From Chloroflexota bacterium (GTDB taxonomy: Bacteria > Chloroflexota > Dehalococcoidia > UBA2979): 6,789 nucleotides of DNA. Below, one piece after another: positions 1 to 4,935 of the stretch. The stretch covers positions 1 to 6,789 of the forward strand of contig VGPB01000106.1 of the NCBI GenBank assembly GCA_016875695.1, read 5' to 3'. Position 1 is the first letter of the stretch; every line of letters starts with the position of its first letter. The position numbers were made by a program, and so were the translations under genes. A model generated the notes under the pieces. It ran no database searches and had not been told where the DNA came from. It saw only the letters and a list, made by a program, of their open reading frames with translations.

Positions 1-20
1 CGGCGCCCGCGGCGGGCGGC

Positions 21-653
21 TCACGGCGACGGCTCCAGCGCGGCCAGCTCCTTGCGCAGCGCGCGCAGCGCGCGCAGCTGCAGGCCGCGCACCGTGACCT
101 CCTTGCGGCCCATGATCGCGCCGATCTCGGCGGCCGAGTGCTCCAGCACGAAGCGCAGCACCAGCACCTCGCGGTGGTTGGGCGAGAGCCGCGCGAGCCC
201 GCGCTCCAGCAGCACGCGGCGCTCCGCCGCCAGCACACGCGCCTCGCTCTCCGCCGGCTCGGGGAAGTCCAGCAGCGCGATGTCGACGGTCGGGCGGCGC
301 GTGCGGAAGTGGTCGATCATGCGGTTGCGCGCCATGCGGTAGAGCCACGCGCTGAACGGCACGCTGCGCTGCTGGTAGCGGGGGATGGCCTGCCAGGCGC
401 GGAGGAACACATGTTGCGTCAGGTCCTCCGCGGTCTCGCGATCACGCACGTGGTGGAGGAGGTAGCGCAGGATGTCCGGCTGGTAGCGGTCGTAGAGCGC
501 GCCGAACGCGTCGGCGTCGCCCTGCTGCGCGCGCGCCACCAGCGCATCGGCCGCGTGCTGCTCGTGCGCGGTTACAGCATGGGCGCGGACACCGCTGCGG
601 GCCTCCAGCTGTTCCAACGATGCTCTCCCGCGGTCGTTCGGCGGCCCTGTCAT
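21..653 (-). CDS. ECF-family RNA polymerase sigma factor
   Basis: A 210-residue sigma-70 family protein of the extracytoplasmic-function (group 4) class, which directs RNA polymerase to a small set of promoters. Region 2 spans about residues 37-121. The core-binding segment ETAEDLTQHVFLRAW lies at 73-87, and the -10 melting/recognition segment PFSAWLYRMARNRMIDHF lies at 99-116. Region 4 spans about 145-205, with LSPNHREVLVLRFV at 156-169 followed by the helix-turn-helix AAEIGAIMGRKEVTVRG at 174-190. Regions 1 and 3 are absent, as expected for ECF. The chosen ATG (651-653) lies about 36 residues before region 2. A longer start at 794 would overlap the upstream gene and add only low-complexity basic residues. 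No clear Shine-Dalgarno sequence precedes the ATG. The gene follows the cysteine-repeat gene on the same strand after 85 bases that contain a strong hairpin, so co-transcription with possible attenuation is plausible. No downstream anti-sigma gene is visible, because the window ends 20 bases later. The family call is secure; the ECF group and target genes are unknown. Confidence 0.94.
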   Translation of the reverse strand: MTGPPNDRGRASLEQLEARSGVRAHAVTAHEQHAADALVARAQQGDADAFGALYDRYQPDILRYLLHHVRDRETAEDLTQHVFLRAWQAIPRYQQRSVPFSAWLYRMARNRMIDHFRTRRPTVDIALLDFPEPAESEARVLAAERRVLLERGLARLSPNHREVLVLRFVLEHSAAEIGAIMGRKEVTVRGLQLRALRALRKELAALEPSP

Positions 654-682
654 GGTAGCCCGGATGCCCCCGACCACGGCAT

Positions 683-710
683 GCGGGGCGTCCCTGAGGG
701 GACGCCCCGC
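683..710 (-). terminator. Perfect 12-bp hairpin between the cysteine-repeat gene and the sigma gene
   Basis: Positions 683-694 (GCGGGGCGTCCC) and 699-710 (GGGACGCCCCGC) are exact reverse complements around a 4-base loop. The hairpin starts 28 bases past the stop of the upstream gene and ends 29 bases before the sigma ATG. On the minus-strand transcript no U-tract follows it, so it is not a classical intrinsic terminator. It could be a U-less terminator, a partial terminator that lowers sigma expression relative to the upstream gene, or an mRNA-processing or stability element. The stem is directly visible; its function is inferred. Confidence 0.5.
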
Positions 711-738
711 GCGGATGGGCGACCGGCGGCGGGCGGTG

Positions 739-1815
739 TTAGCGCGCCGCTTCGGTGGCGGTCGGCTTGAGTCGCGGCGCGCTCTCCCGCTCAAGCAGCT
801 GAAGACACTTGCCCGGTAACTCCGCGTTCGCGTCGCCGGGCACCGCGACGAGGCTGCGGCAGCGCTCGAGCGTGAGCTCGACGCGCGGCGGGGCCGGCTT
901 CGCCGGCCGCGGGGCCAGCAGCTGCGCGCAGCGCTCGCGCAGGTGGGGCTTCGCGGCGGCGGCCTGCGGGTCGGCGGCGAGCGCCTTGCACTGCGCTTCC
1001 AGCGTTTGCGCGTCGGGCTTCTGTGTCTCGGGCTTCCGGGTGGCGTCGGGCTTTGGTGCCTCGCGCCTCACGGCTCCCGCCTGGCAGCGCTCGCGCAGCT
1101 CCGCAGTCCCGGCGTCCGGGTTGGCGGCGAGCGCCGAGCAGGCGCGCTTCAGCGCCTGCGCGCCCGCGTCCGCTAGCGCGATGCGGCACCGCCCCCGCAG
1201 ATCCGGCGAGACGCTCGTGGCGTTCTCCGGCAGCTCTGCCATGCGCTGGCAGAACGCGTCGGCCTTCTCGCCGATGAGCTGGCGGCAGCGGGCGCGCAGC
1301 TCCTCGGTGGCGGTCGCGTTCGCTTCGGCGTGCTTCGCAAGCCGGCGGCAGCGCGCGGGCTCGTCTTCGAGCAGCGCCTGGCAGTGCGCGGGGAGCTTCG
1401 GGGGCGCATCGGCCGCCTCGCCGGAGAGCGCCCGCTCGCACAGCTTCTCGGGCTGCGGGGCGTGCTCGCCCAGCAGCGCGCGGCACCTCGCCGCCGCGTC
1501 GCCTTCGCCGTCGGGGGCGGCCTCGACGAGCCTGCGGCAGGCCTTGAGCGCCTGGAAGCGGTGGCCGGGCTCGCCGTTGGCGAGGCGCAGGATGACCTTC
1601 GCCAGCGCCCCCTTCGCGACCGCCGGCAGGTCCTCGCGCGCGTGCACCTCGCACAGCGCGGCGTGCGCGTCGAGCTCGCCGCAGGCGGCGGCGATGTCGG
1701 TGACCGCGGTGGATTCCGACTTCTCGCCCGCCGCGGTCCGCGTGCTGAGCGCGAGCGCCGCGAGGGCGAGCAGCGCGGCAAGCGCGAGCGGTAGTACCCA
1801 CTTGGTCCAGGTCAT
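739..1815 (-). CDS. Exported protein with tandem cysteine-paired helical repeats, function unknown
   Basis: A 358-residue protein that I do not recognise as a named family. Residues 1-6 (MTWTKW) are followed by a hydrophobic Ala/Leu helix at about 7-23, then STRTAAG. This is a Sec signal peptide or an uncleaved N-terminal anchor, which places the rest outside the cytoplasm. The mature part has 16 cysteines, at 45, 55, 93, 111, 126, 145, 156, 177, 189, 210, 226, 244, 276, 296, 319 and 337. From residue 93 on they form seven pairs spaced 18-21 residues apart, each within a unit like C-x-x-L...L-x-x-R-C-x-x-L. This suggests disulfide-pinned helical hairpins. A Pro/Lys-rich linker lies at about 254-270. 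The start is fixed by a GGAGGAG ribosome-binding site five bases upstream. A HxxxCxxC zinc anti-sigma motif is absent and only about six residues could lie in the cytoplasm, so a normal anti-sigma role is unlikely. It precedes the ECF sigma gene on the same strand and may be its co-regulated target or an envelope sensor partner. Resemblance to eukaryotic GLG1-type Cys-rich repeats is only superficial. Confidence 0.88.
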   Translation of the reverse strand: MTWTKWVLPLALAALLALAALALSTRTAAGEKSESTAVTDIAAACGELDAHAALCEVHAREDLPAVAKGALAKVILRLANGEPGHRFQALKACRRLVEAAPDGEGDAAARCRALLGEHAPQPEKLCERALSGEAADAPPKLPAHCQALLEDEPARCRRLAKHAEANATATEELRARCRQLIGEKADAFCQRMAELPENATSVSPDLRGRCRIALADAGAQALKRACSALAANPDAGTAELRERCQAGAVRREAPKPDATRKPETQKPDAQTLEAQCKALAADPQAAAAKPHLRERCAQLLAPRPAKPAPPRVELTLERCRSLVAVPGDANAELPGKCLQLLERESAPRLKPTATEAAR

Positions 1816-1820
1816 AGCGG

Positions 1821-1827
1821 CTCCTCC
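1821..1827 (-). promoter_or_regulatory. Strong Shine-Dalgarno of the cysteine-repeat gene
   Basis: The minus strand reads GGAGGAG, then five bases (CCGCT), then ATG. This fixes the start at 1815 rather than at the longer open frame beginning at 1929. A small inverted repeat, CCGAC-3 nt-GTCGG (1826-1838), abuts and partly overlaps the site and might modulate ribosome access. Confidence 0.85.
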
Positions 1828-1852
1828 GACCCGGTCGGGCTCTCCAGGTGTT

Positions 1853-1880
1853 CTAACGGCGCTGCCCTGGAAACGTTTCT
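1853..1880 (-). promoter_or_regulatory. Candidate ECF-type promoter for the cysteine-repeat/sigma unit
   Basis: On the minus strand AGAAAC (1880-1875) is followed by exactly 16 bases and CGTTAG (1858-1853). This resembles the GAAAC-N16-CGT pattern known for many ECF sigma factors, such as the Bacillus SigW/SigM consensus. A transcript starting near 1847 would have a leader of about 32 bases that contains the GGAGGAG site, which is sensible geometry. If correct, the ECF factor encoded just downstream would be a candidate for driving its own unit. The match is by eye and untested. Confidence 0.45.
1870..1879. promoter_or_regulatory. Palindrome GAAACGTTTC, possible operator
   Basis: This is a perfect 10-base palindrome in otherwise GC-dominated sequence, in the divergent region between the cysteine-repeat gene and the MFS gene. 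The context TGGAAACGTTTCTT resembles LacI/GalR-family operators with a central CG. It overlaps the -35 element of the candidate ECF promoter, so the palindrome may be only a by-product of that GAAAC. No LacI-type regulator gene is in the window. Confidence 0.3.
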
Positions 1881-2045
1881 TACCGCTCGGGATCGCTTGC
1901 CCGCGCGCCGCAGATCGGCCGCACGACACCCACCCGAGCCGCGTTTGTTAGCCACGAGCCGAATGCGACGCCGCCCCGAGCACGCGCGGAGGCGCCGCTC
2001 GCGCCCGCGCCCGGCCCCGGGGCTGCTCCCTCCGCACGCGCCGGG

Positions 2046-2051
2046 TAGGAT
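2046..2051 (+). promoter_or_regulatory. -10-like TAGGAT box for leaderless MFS mRNA
   Basis: TAGGAT is followed by six bases (GCGCGC) and the GTG start codon at 2058. This TAnnnT-N6-start geometry would place the transcription start at the first base of the start codon. The AGGA within it could alternatively act as a weak Shine-Dalgarno at a spacing of seven. No convincing -35 is seen. The same geometry occurs at clpS and nhaA, which raises confidence. Confidence 0.45.
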
Positions 2052-2057
2052 GCGCGC

Positions 2058-2663
2058 GTGGCGCTGCCTCCCGAGTTCGACGAGCCAGCGCGGCGCGGCC
2101 TGCGGCGCCTCGACGCGGTCGTGGGACGCGGTCAGGTGCGCGTGTTCCGCGTGCTCTGGTTCATGGTGCCACCGGGCTCGATCGCCTGGGACCTGCGCTT
2201 CCAGGCGCTGCTGGCGTCGCGCTTCCTCACCGACGTGGGCACGCAGGCGCTGCTCTTCGGCGCGCTGATCGCCGCGGCCCGCAGCGGTGGCGGCGCCGTC
2301 GAGGCCGGGCTGCTCGGCACCGCGTACCTGCTGCCCGGCGCGCTGCTGGGCCTCTACGCCGGCGCCGTGGCAGACGCGCTGCCCAAGCGGGCCGGGCTGG
2401 CCGGCGCCTACCTCGGCATGGGCGTGCTCTGCTTGCTCATCCCCCGGCTCTTCGGCACGAGCATGCGCTCCATGCTGCTGATCCTGTTCGTGGTGCGCGC
2501 GCTGCACCAGGTCTCGCAGCCGTCCGAGGCGTCGACGGTGCCGCTGGTCGCGACGCGCGAGGAGCTCGCCTCGGCGACGTCGTTCCTGTCGTTCACCTCG
2601 TCGGCGGGCGAGGTCGTCGGCAAGGCGCTGGTCGCCCCGTGGTCGTGCGGGTCTCGGGCGTGA
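2058..2663 (+). CDS. MFS transporter, N-terminal fragment (helices 1-5)
   Basis: This is the part of the split transporter before the frameshift, 201 residues as read. The last seven (WSCGSRA) are out-of-frame. The GTG start is supported by TAGGAT six bases upstream. Residues 1-45 form an unusually long charged N-terminal stretch before helix 1. Approximate helices are 50-73, 81-103, 113-132, 134-149 and 168-190. The helix 2-3 loop GLYAGAVADALPKR (98-111) matches the conserved MFS motif A, with its Asp (106) and basic pair (110-111). The stretch around EASTVPLVATREELASATS (157-175) resembles the loop before helix 5 in EntS/MFS_3-type exporters. Alone it has about five helices and is not expected to transport. 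Confidence 0.75.
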   Translation: MALPPEFDEPARRGLRRLDAVVGRGQVRVFRVLWFMVPPGSIAWDLRFQALLASRFLTDVGTQALLFGALIAAARSGGGAVEAGLLGTAYLLPGALLGLYAGAVADALPKRAGLAGAYLGMGVLCLLIPRLFGTSMRSMLLILFVVRALHQVSQPSEASTVPLVATREELASATSFLSFTSSAGEVVGKALVAPWSCGSRA

Positions 2664-3433
2664 ACCCCGTGGTGGTGCTCGCCCGGCTGCTCTTCATCCT
2701 CTCGTCGACGCGGGTGCTCAGGCTCGGGCCGGTGCGCGTACCGCGCGACCGCGACATCGGCGTGCGCGTCTCGACCGGGGCAGCCGTGCGCTACGTGCTC
2801 GGCGCGCCGGGCGTCCTGTGGATGCTGCTGCTCGCGGCGCTGGCCAGCACGGTGGGGGTGGTGCTGGGCGTGCTCGGGCCGCTGTACGCCAGCGAGGTGC
2901 TGGACGTGGAGCCCGCGGACGCCTTCTACGTGTTCGCGCCGGCGGCGCTCGGGCTCGTCGCCGCGCTCGCGCTCGCGCCGGCGGCGAACGCGGCGGCCGG
3001 CGAGCGCGCGGTCGCGACGTGCGGCTTCGCGTTCACCGCGACGGCCACCATCGGGCTGGGGCTGACCGACGTGCTGACGCCGCGCCTGCGCTGGCTGCTC
3101 GTGCTCGATCTCCCGGGCGTCGGCCACGAGGTGCAGCTCGCGGGCCTGCTGTCGATCCTGCTCGGGCTGGGGATGACGTTCGCGGGCGCCGCCTCGCAGA
3201 CGTTCGTGAACCGCAGCGTGTCGCTCACCATCCAGGGGCGCACCAGCGCGCTCCTGGGCACGATGAAGGACGCGCTCGCCATTCCCGCGCTGCTGGGCAT
3301 GGGTGCGATCGCCGGGCTGGTCGGCGTGCGCCCGGTGCTGACGGCCACGCCGCTGCTGCTGCTGCTGCTCGCGTTCGCCATGGCGTGCCTCGCAGGACGG
3401 CTGCGCGAGCCGTCCGCGCTGCGCGGCGGGTAG
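2639..3433 (+). CDS. MFS transporter, C-terminal fragment (helices 6-12)
   Basis: This is the part of the split transporter after the frameshift, up to 264 residues in the open frame. The GTG at 2639 is probably not a real start: it is simply the codon that follows the repaired junction, and no ribosome-binding site precedes it. Approximate helices, numbered from that GTG, are 8-26, 58-82, 96-114, 124-143, 164-186, 210-229 and 233-252. GRTSALLGTM (200-209), before helix 11, resembles the conserved GRxxAxxxxx segment of MFS drug exporters. The last helix contains a run of six leucines encoded by five CTG repeats and a CTC (3353-3370). The stop TAG at 3431 lies inside a small inverted repeat shared with the argC stop. 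Confidence 0.72.
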   Translation: MVVRVSGVNPVVVLARLLFILSSTRVLRLGPVRVPRDRDIGVRVSTGAAVRYVLGAPGVLWMLLLAALASTVGVVLGVLGPLYASEVLDVEPADAFYVFAPAALGLVAALALAPAANAAAGERAVATCGFAFTATATIGLGLTDVLTPRLRWLLVLDLPGVGHEVQLAGLLSILLGLGMTFAGAASQTFVNRSVSLTIQGRTSALLGTMKDALAIPALLGMGAIAGLVGVRPVLTATPLLLLLLAFAMACLAGRLREPSALRGG

Positions 3434-3448
3434 CGCACGAGCCGCTAC
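3430..3448. terminator. Small hairpin spanning the convergent stops of the MFS gene and argC
   Basis: GTAGCG (3430-3435) and CGCTAC (3443-3448) are exact reverse complements around a 7-base loop. The stem contains both stop codons: TAG at 3431-3433 on plus and TAG read from 3447-3445 on minus. A six-bp stem without a U-tract is weak as an intrinsic terminator, but its position would serve both genes. Confidence 0.3.
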
Positions 3449-4500
3449 GGGTACAACGGCGGGCGGTCCAGCCCCGCGCGCGGGTCCAGCCCGAACATCA
3501 GGTTGATGTTCTGCATCGCCGTGCCGCTCTGGCCCTTCAGCAGGTTGTCGATCGACGAGATCACCACCGCGCGCGACCCGTCCGGCGACAGCACGAGCGA
3601 GATGTCGCAGTAGTTCGAGCCGGCCGTGCCCTTCAGCGTCGGTACCTGGGGCAGCACGCGCACGAAGGGCTGCCCGGCGTAGAACTCGCGATAGCGTTCG
3701 AGCAGTGCCTCACGGCCGGCCGTCCGCGCGAGGCGCACGTGCATCGTGCAGAGGATGCCGCGCGTGGTGCCGAGCAGGTGCGGCACGAAGTGCACGCGTG
3801 TGGGCGCGCCGGCCAGCGCCGCCAGCGTCTGCTCGGTCTCGGTCACATGCTGATGGCTGAACACGCGGTACGGGACCACGTTGTTGGATAGGTGCGGGAA
3901 GTGGTGCAGCGCGTTCGCCTTCTTGCCCGCACCGGAGGAGCCGGTGAGCGCGTCGACGATCACTTCGCCATCCGCCACGAGACGATCGGCGAAGAGCGGC
4001 GCCAGGCCGAGGATCATGCCCGCCGCGAAGCAGCCCGGATTGCCGACGATCGGCGCGGCGGCGACGCGCCCGCCGAACAGCTCCGGCACGCCGTACGCCG
4101 CTCGCTCGAGCAACGTGGCGGCGCCGTGCGTCGAGTCCGCGATCGAGGGGTGCGCGCTTGCGTACTCGGCGTACGCGGCAGGCGTGGGGAAGCGGAAGTC
4201 GCCCGAGTAGTCGAGGAAGCGTATCCCCGCGTCGGCGAGCGCGGGCGCGTAGCCCATCGCCACGCGGTCCGGGGTCGCGAAGATCACGACGTCGCAGCCA
4301 GAGCCGATGCTTGTGGCGTCCGGCGCCTCGACGGTCAGCGTGCAGCGGCCGGCGAGGTGCGGGTAGACCTCGTCGATGCGGCGGCCGGCGTCGTCACGGG
4401 CGACGAGCGCCGCCACCTCGAACTGGGGGTGCTGGAGCAGCAGCTCCAGCATGCCGAGACCGCCGTAGCCGGTGGCGCCGACGAGCTGAGCACGGTACAT
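3445..4500 (-). CDS. argC: N-acetyl-gamma-glutamyl-phosphate reductase
   Basis: A 351-residue cytoplasmic enzyme of arginine biosynthesis. It reduces N-acetylglutamyl-5-phosphate to the semialdehyde with NADPH. The Rossmann nucleotide-binding loop is GATGYGG at 8-14. The catalytic cysteine is Cys157 in VGNPGCFAAG (152-161). The substrate/phosphate region TGSSGAGKK is at 186-194, the active-site histidine region FSHQHVTETEQ at 214-224, and the C-terminal family signature DNLLKGQSGTAMQNINLMFG at 318-337. Length and motif order match the family. The ATG at 4500 has GAGGTG five bases upstream. The NxxPYRVFSHQH style resembles the branch seen in Bacteroidetes-like ArgC more than the Escherichia type. 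A LysY-type reductase of the LysW-dependent pathway is therefore a possible alternative, though no lysW-like gene is nearby. No other arg gene is in the window, so this argC stands apart from an arg operon. It lies 64 bases downstream of clpS on the same strand but has its own candidate -10 and ribosome-binding site. Confidence 0.95.
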   Translation of the reverse strand: MYRAQLVGATGYGGLGMLELLLQHPQFEVAALVARDDAGRRIDEVYPHLAGRCTLTVEAPDATSIGSGCDVVIFATPDRVAMGYAPALADAGIRFLDYSGDFRFPTPAAYAEYASAHPSIADSTHGAATLLERAAYGVPELFGGRVAAAPIVGNPGCFAAGMILGLAPLFADRLVADGEVIVDALTGSSGAGKKANALHHFPHLSNNVVPYRVFSHQHVTETEQTLAALAGAPTRVHFVPHLLGTTRGILCTMHVRLARTAGREALLERYREFYAGQPFVRVLPQVPTLKGTAGSNYCDISLVLSPDGSRAVVISSIDNLLKGQSGTAMQNINLMFGLDPRAGLDRPPLYP

Positions 4501-4505
4501 GGGCG

Positions 4506-4511
4506 CACCTC
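4506..4511 (-). promoter_or_regulatory. Shine-Dalgarno of argC
   Basis: The minus strand reads GAGGTG, then CGCCC, then ATG at 4500. The five-base spacing supports this start. Unlike clpS and nhaA, argC therefore appears to use a leadered mRNA. Confidence 0.7.
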
Positions 4512-4538
4512 GTGGAATCCGCGCGCGGGTGAGGCCAC

Positions 4539-4544
4539 AGGATA
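4539..4544 (-). promoter_or_regulatory. Candidate -10 box TATCCT for argC
   Basis: TATCCT on the minus strand lies 38 bases before the argC ATG. It would give a leader of roughly 30 bases that includes the GAGGTG site. It is one of the few AT-containing hexamers in this gap. No -35 match was found 16-18 bases upstream, so read-through from clpS remains an alternative. Confidence 0.3.
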
Positions 4545-4564
4545 GGCGCGCCGGCTCCGCGGTG

Positions 4565-4882
4565 CTATGCCCGCTCTACCGTCGCGGTGAGGCCGAACGA
4601 GGCCAGGCGGTCGCGGTAGAGCTCGGCGCGTTCCAGCGGGCAGCGGATCACCTCGGCGCGGCCCTCGTGGTGAGCGGCGAGCATGATGGCGGTGGCGCGC
4701 TCGGTGTCGAGCTCCGGTACGCTCGCGAGCAGCGCGCGCACGACGTGGTCCATGGAGTTCACGTCGTCGTTGTGCAGCAGCACGACGTGCGGCGGCAGGG
4801 TCTCGGCGAGCGAGCGTGTGCTGGCCTCGCGTGTGGTCTCCGGCGGGGCAGTGGTGGCGCGCGACGCACGCGGTGTAGCCAT
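4565..4882 (-). CDS. clpS: ATP-dependent Clp protease adaptor ClpS
   Basis: A 105-residue adaptor that delivers N-degron substrates to a ClpA/ClpC-ClpP protease in the cytoplasm. Residues 1-28 are a flexible, Thr/Ala/Arg-rich tail, as expected for the ClpS N-terminus that engages the unfoldase. The folded core runs from about 30 to 104. HVVLLHNDDVNSM (32-44) carries the conserved Asn38-Asp39-Asp40 and Met44, which match the E. coli Asn34-Asp36 and Met40 that read the N-terminal residue. AIMLAAHHEGRAEV (65-78) carries Met67 and His71, equivalent to Met62 and His66. The pocket is therefore intact. The ATG at 4882 is preceded by TACGAT at six bases and by no Shine-Dalgarno, suggesting a leaderless mRNA. 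A longer start at 4999 would run into divergent nhaA and adds low-complexity sequence. Neither clpA nor clpC is in the window. Confidence 0.93.
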   Translation of the reverse strand: MATPRASRATTAPPETTREASTRSLAETLPPHVVLLHNDDVNSMDHVVRALLASVPELDTERATAIMLAAHHEGRAEVIRCPLERAELYRDRLASFGLTATVERA

Positions 4883-4888
4883 GCGCGG

Positions 4889-4894
4889 ATCGTA
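4889..4894 (-). promoter_or_regulatory. -10-like TACGAT box for leaderless clpS mRNA
   Basis: The minus strand reads TACGAT, then CCGCGC, then ATG at 4882. This TAnnnT-N6-ATG arrangement with no Shine-Dalgarno is the geometry of leaderless transcripts in actinobacteria and Deinococcus. No clear -35 is visible. Confidence 0.48.
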
Positions 4895-4923
4895 GCGCGC
4901 GTGATGGTGCTCGGGCGTGCTTG

Positions 4924-4929
4924 TATGGT
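4924..4929 (+). promoter_or_regulatory. -10-like TATGGT box for leaderless nhaA mRNA
   Basis: TATGGT is followed by AACGCG and the ATG at 4936, the same TAnnnT-N6-ATG geometry as clpS. A partial -35, GTGATG (4901-4906), lies 17 bases upstream and shares the TGA core of TTGACA. The two divergent promoters are packed in the 53 bases between the clpS and nhaA starts. Confidence 0.5.
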
Positions 4930-4935
4930 AACGCG

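Larger units (their letters stand above)
2058..3433 (+). pseudogene. MFS transporter gene interrupted by a -1 frameshift
   Basis: Two overlapping open frames together make one major facilitator superfamily transporter with about 12 helices. Frame one runs through residue 194 (...GKALVAP) and then hits TGA at 2661. The continuation VVVRVSGVNPVVVLARLLF is in the frame starting at 2639. Adding one C to the CCCC run at 2635-2638 joins them as ...LVAP-VVVRVSG... into a 458-residue protein. The rest of both halves is clean, with no other stop or frame break, so the lesion is either very recent or a sequencing error in a homopolymer. The likely role is proton-driven export of a small molecule; the substrate is unknown. 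It is divergent from the cysteine-repeat gene and convergent with argC, with 11 bases between stops. Programmed slippage at the CCG codon is possible in principle, but no downstream stimulatory structure was recognised. Confidence 0.8.

Noticed and set aside
1..20. Terminator of the sigma gene at the window edge
   Set aside because: These 20 GC-only bases can pair locally but show no convincing stem, and the sequence is cut off.
654..794. Longer start for the sigma factor
   Set aside because: The extension overlaps the end of the upstream gene, crosses the strong hairpin and is basic low-complexity sequence outside the sigma fold.
739..1815. Cys-repeat protein as a zinc-binding anti-sigma factor
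   Set aside because: There is no HxxxCxxC motif, and nearly the whole protein follows the N-terminal export helix, leaving no cytoplasmic domain to bind sigma.
809..1951. Plus-strand open frame of 380 codons opposite the Cys-repeat gene
   Set aside because: It is Ser/Ala/Arg-rich with no domain. The opposite strand has a perfect ribosome-binding site, an export signal and regular Cys pairs.
3353..3370. CTG trinucleotide run as a phase-variable repeat
   Set aside because: It is only five CTG units plus CTC, in frame, encoding leucines of a membrane helix. Copy-number change would not shift the frame, and codon bias explains it.
2818..3891. Plus-strand open frame of 357 codons crossing the MFS gene and argC
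   Set aside because: It has Arg/Ala/Gly low complexity and overlaps two recognisable genes; a shadow frame.
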